Of a stretch of 64,000 nucleotides of DNA, positions 61,916 to 64,000 are shown in pieces. The DNA is taken from assembly GCF_003473485.1 (NCBI RefSeq), contig NC_053045.1, positions 54,106,494 to 54,170,493 on the forward strand. Direction: 5' to 3'. The position numbers were made by a program, and so were the translations under genes. Each line of letters opens with the position of its first letter. Within the stretch, counting starts at the first letter, position 1. This DNA is from Medicago truncatula. Taxonomy: Eukaryota; Streptophyta; Magnoliopsida; Fabales; Fabaceae. The notes beneath the pieces are model-generated. The model worked only from the letters and a program-made list of their open reading frames with translations. It searched no databases and had not been told where the DNA came from.

Positions 61916-64000
61916 TTGAATAAAAATTGTATGTTTTTTTTTATATTTTGTGTAGAAGAAAAGCATATAATATTAGATAGATTATAGCATATAATAGTTG
62001 CTAATTTGGTACATATAGTAATTTGTACAATAAATATTGCAATGAAGCGCAGAAATAAGGGTGTATGGACTGACATATTTATAAGTACAAATAGACAACA
62101 TGTAAATTTATATAAGGGATTGAAAAAGTGATGGGTTACCTGAAGAAGCAACAGCAAGTACTATCTTTTTTTCTGACCTGAGTTTTGCAATAATTGTTCT
62201 GTATAGAAAAGTCTTGCCAGTCCCTCCATGGCCATACACGAAGTAGAGTCCACCAATATTAGTGTTGACAGCATTTATAACATTATTATATATATCAATC
62301 TGCTGTTCGTTCAACAATGGATGACATCTTTCGTGTTCTTTTTTCAGGTCATCAACATTATAACTAAGCTCTTCCACAATAAGTCGGTTTTCCGTGGCTT
62401 CAAAGGATTCACTATTTGGCAACGGCATTCCATCAAAATCAGAAAGGTAACTTCCAGCACGAACCAAAATCTTGTCAATTTCAATCAAGCAGTATGATTG
62501 AATCTGTTCATCATTAAGCTCCAATCTGGAGTGTTGAAACAATATTCTCTTTTTGTAGACAATATCGTCAGACAACGTTTTCCAATTAGTTTCCCATAGT
62601 TTCCCTATATCTGCCACTTCTCCATAAAGCAAAATGGTAACAAATAACTCTCTTAATTGAGTGCCTGTGGCCCACTGTGATGCTTCATTCAATGCATCAT
62701 TCCACTCTCTGTTATCATTCAATAGCCCAAGAGCATTACATGTTTCTTTGAATGTCTGATAAGTCACCCCTCCCACTGTCTTTATTTCTTCATAGCTTGT
62801 TGGACCATGAACAATATTCAGTAAAATTCTGAGGTAATATTTCTCCCCGCTAGTTGGATGTGCATAATAAATTCTTCCGATTGTTCTTCCAGCTTTCCGT
62901 TTTTTCCACTTTTTTTTTGTCTCGTCCCAAACAAATTTTTTGGGAAACTCAGAATACGTTAATGTACGTGCTTCCGAGCTCATTGAATTCATTAGCATCC
63001 ATTCTGTAAACATAGTATGTTCAACTCCTTCCTTTGAAATTACGTCTGACAATTGCTCTGAATCTCTTAGAGTGATTGAGTGTTCTTCTGGCAAATGAAA
63101 GCTCAATCTCATAACAGCCGGATTTCTGTAGTGTATGTCAAAATTGAATATCCTCCAACATGCTTCACATGCCGATACATACCTACAATGAATAATGCAT
63201 AAAAGATGAAATGGTTATAAATTCATTGTGATCATTATTAGAGTATTCCCTATAACTACCTTGACGTACCTACAATCCAAGAATGTTTTGACCTCATCAA
63301 CCATTGTTATATGAGTTGCATTTGTGCTTCTGTTGCCCAAAACATTATCTTCTATTACCATTATTGCTCTATCTGGGCCCTTGTGAAGATATTTAAATAG
63401 GTACTTTATGGCCCTTGACTTGTTGCACCATTCAACATTTAGATGTGCTTGAAATGCCAGCAACAAACCTCGATTGTATGGAACCACATACCGATTGTCT
63501 AAATTGATATCTCCTTTTATCACATGTCTTCCATCGTCCCTCCTTCTATACGTCGGGAACCCATCTCTATCTATTGTTGTTTCATCGAAAAAACTTTTGG
63601 GAAATTTTCGACTACAAATACCATCAATCATGCAAGGTGCATTTATATTTGCATCTCCACACGGTCCATGCAGCATGAACTGTTTTACCGCATTAAAACA
63701 TTCTGGATCATCTTCCTTAGATGGCATTTCTGCAGTAATAATCTTATCTATATCCTCCGGGGTGGGATACTTATTGCTTGGGTGCAACCATAATAGTATG
63801 TGTGCATGTGGCAGACCTCTTTTTTGAAACTCTATGGTATAAATGGCTGTCAATTTGAAAAGAGAGAAAAAAAACAAATCTTTATTAGTATAACATGTAT
63901 GTATCATATAGATTGAATAAACAATTTGAATCAAATTGATCTTTAATTTTTTTTTTTTTAGAATGTGAGAACATTTATTCCATGTACTTTTACCTGATAT
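60474..64000 (-). CDS. Helitron Rep/PIF1-type helicase (RepHel), N-terminal part outside the window
   Basis: Exons in gene order: 63994-64000 (partial), 63270-63846, 62140-63182 and 60474-61780, with GT-AG introns and one continuous frame of about 975 codons. It encodes the rolling-circle transposase of Helitrons. The Rep part has the HUH motif in RGLPHAHILLWL (about 63795-63830) and the two-tyrosine motif YLFKYLHKG (about 63380-63408), whose tyrosines cut and join DNA. The stretch CEACWRIFNFDIHYRNP (from about 63171 down) is typical of the linker. The helicase part has Walker A GHGGTGKTF (about 62209-62235), split from ASLLLPGGRTAHS by the last intron, Walker B IIWDEAPM (about 61620-61645), LGGDFRQILPVIPKG, and a C-terminus with TINKSQGQSLNYVGLYLP and QLYVAFSRVTS. 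No stop or frameshift is seen in the visible part, so the element may be autonomous. The last intron (61781-62139) holds a (TA)n microsatellite at about 61856-61908. Confidence 0.9.

Larger units (their letters stand above)
58231..64000 (-). mobile_element. Helitron with Rep/helicase gene, 5' end beyond the window
   Basis: The 3' terminus is at 58231-58263 on the minus strand (hairpin ACCCGTGC-AAC-GCACGGGT, then CCCTAG and T outside). The element runs rightward through the 172-codon frame and the Rep/helicase gene (stop at 60474) and passes the window end, so it is longer than 5.7 kb. Assigning the terminus and the gene to one element rests on matching orientation and absence of another terminus between them. 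Confidence 0.75.

Overview
The window is nuclear DNA from a flowering plant, most likely a papilionoid legume close to Medicago or Trifolium. It is AT-rich, its genes carry GT-AG introns, and it contains plant-type SINEs, Helitrons, MULE-type and hAT-type short elements and a Stowaway MITE. The species call is inference; no marker in the window fixes it.

Layout. About 0.6-1.5 kb is a decayed LINE (zinc-binding plus RNase H parts). About 1.5-4.7 kb is a tandem 300-bp repeat hit by successive transposons with readable target-site duplications. The NC2-beta gene DR1 (six exons including a 5'UTR exon) lies at 5.2-9.2 kb. A single-exon MIZU-KUSSEI1-like (DUF617) gene is at 12.0-12.8 kb. From 13 to 22.9 kb I see no gene, only transposon remains, a Helitron 3' end and two identical 84-bp hairpin repeats. 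A seven-exon kinesin-8 gene runs on the minus strand at 23.1-26.4 kb, with mitosis-type MSA motifs upstream. A complete non-autonomous Helitron (27.07-29.37 kb), three SINEs and a Stowaway MITE follow.

A 12-exon DEAD-box RNA helicase gene of the Has1/DDX18 (RH51-like) type spans 32.5-39.8 kb, with a site II motif plus telo-box upstream as in ribosome-biogenesis genes. The rest of the window is dominated by a direct tandem duplication of about 13.1 kb: unit A 34182-47298, a 12-bp filler, unit B 47311-60433. The units appear identical except for about six 1-bp length changes in homopolymer runs. Each holds helicase exons 3-12, an early-nodulin-like (phytocyanin) gene and the 3' part of a Helitron with an orphan 172-codon ORF. 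The helicase copy in unit A is complete because exons 1-2 lie just outside the unit. The copy in unit B is a 5'-truncated pseudogene. The right breakpoint falls inside a Helitron whose Rep/helicase gene, open as far as the window shows, continues from 60474 on the minus strand past the window end.

The plant genes are unrelated housekeeping or developmental genes (transcriptional repression, root hydrotropism family, microtubule motor, ribosome assembly, cell-surface arabinogalactan-type protein) and do not form a pathway. The unusual content is the recent-looking duplication, its link to a possibly active Helitron, and the well-preserved transposon insertion history.
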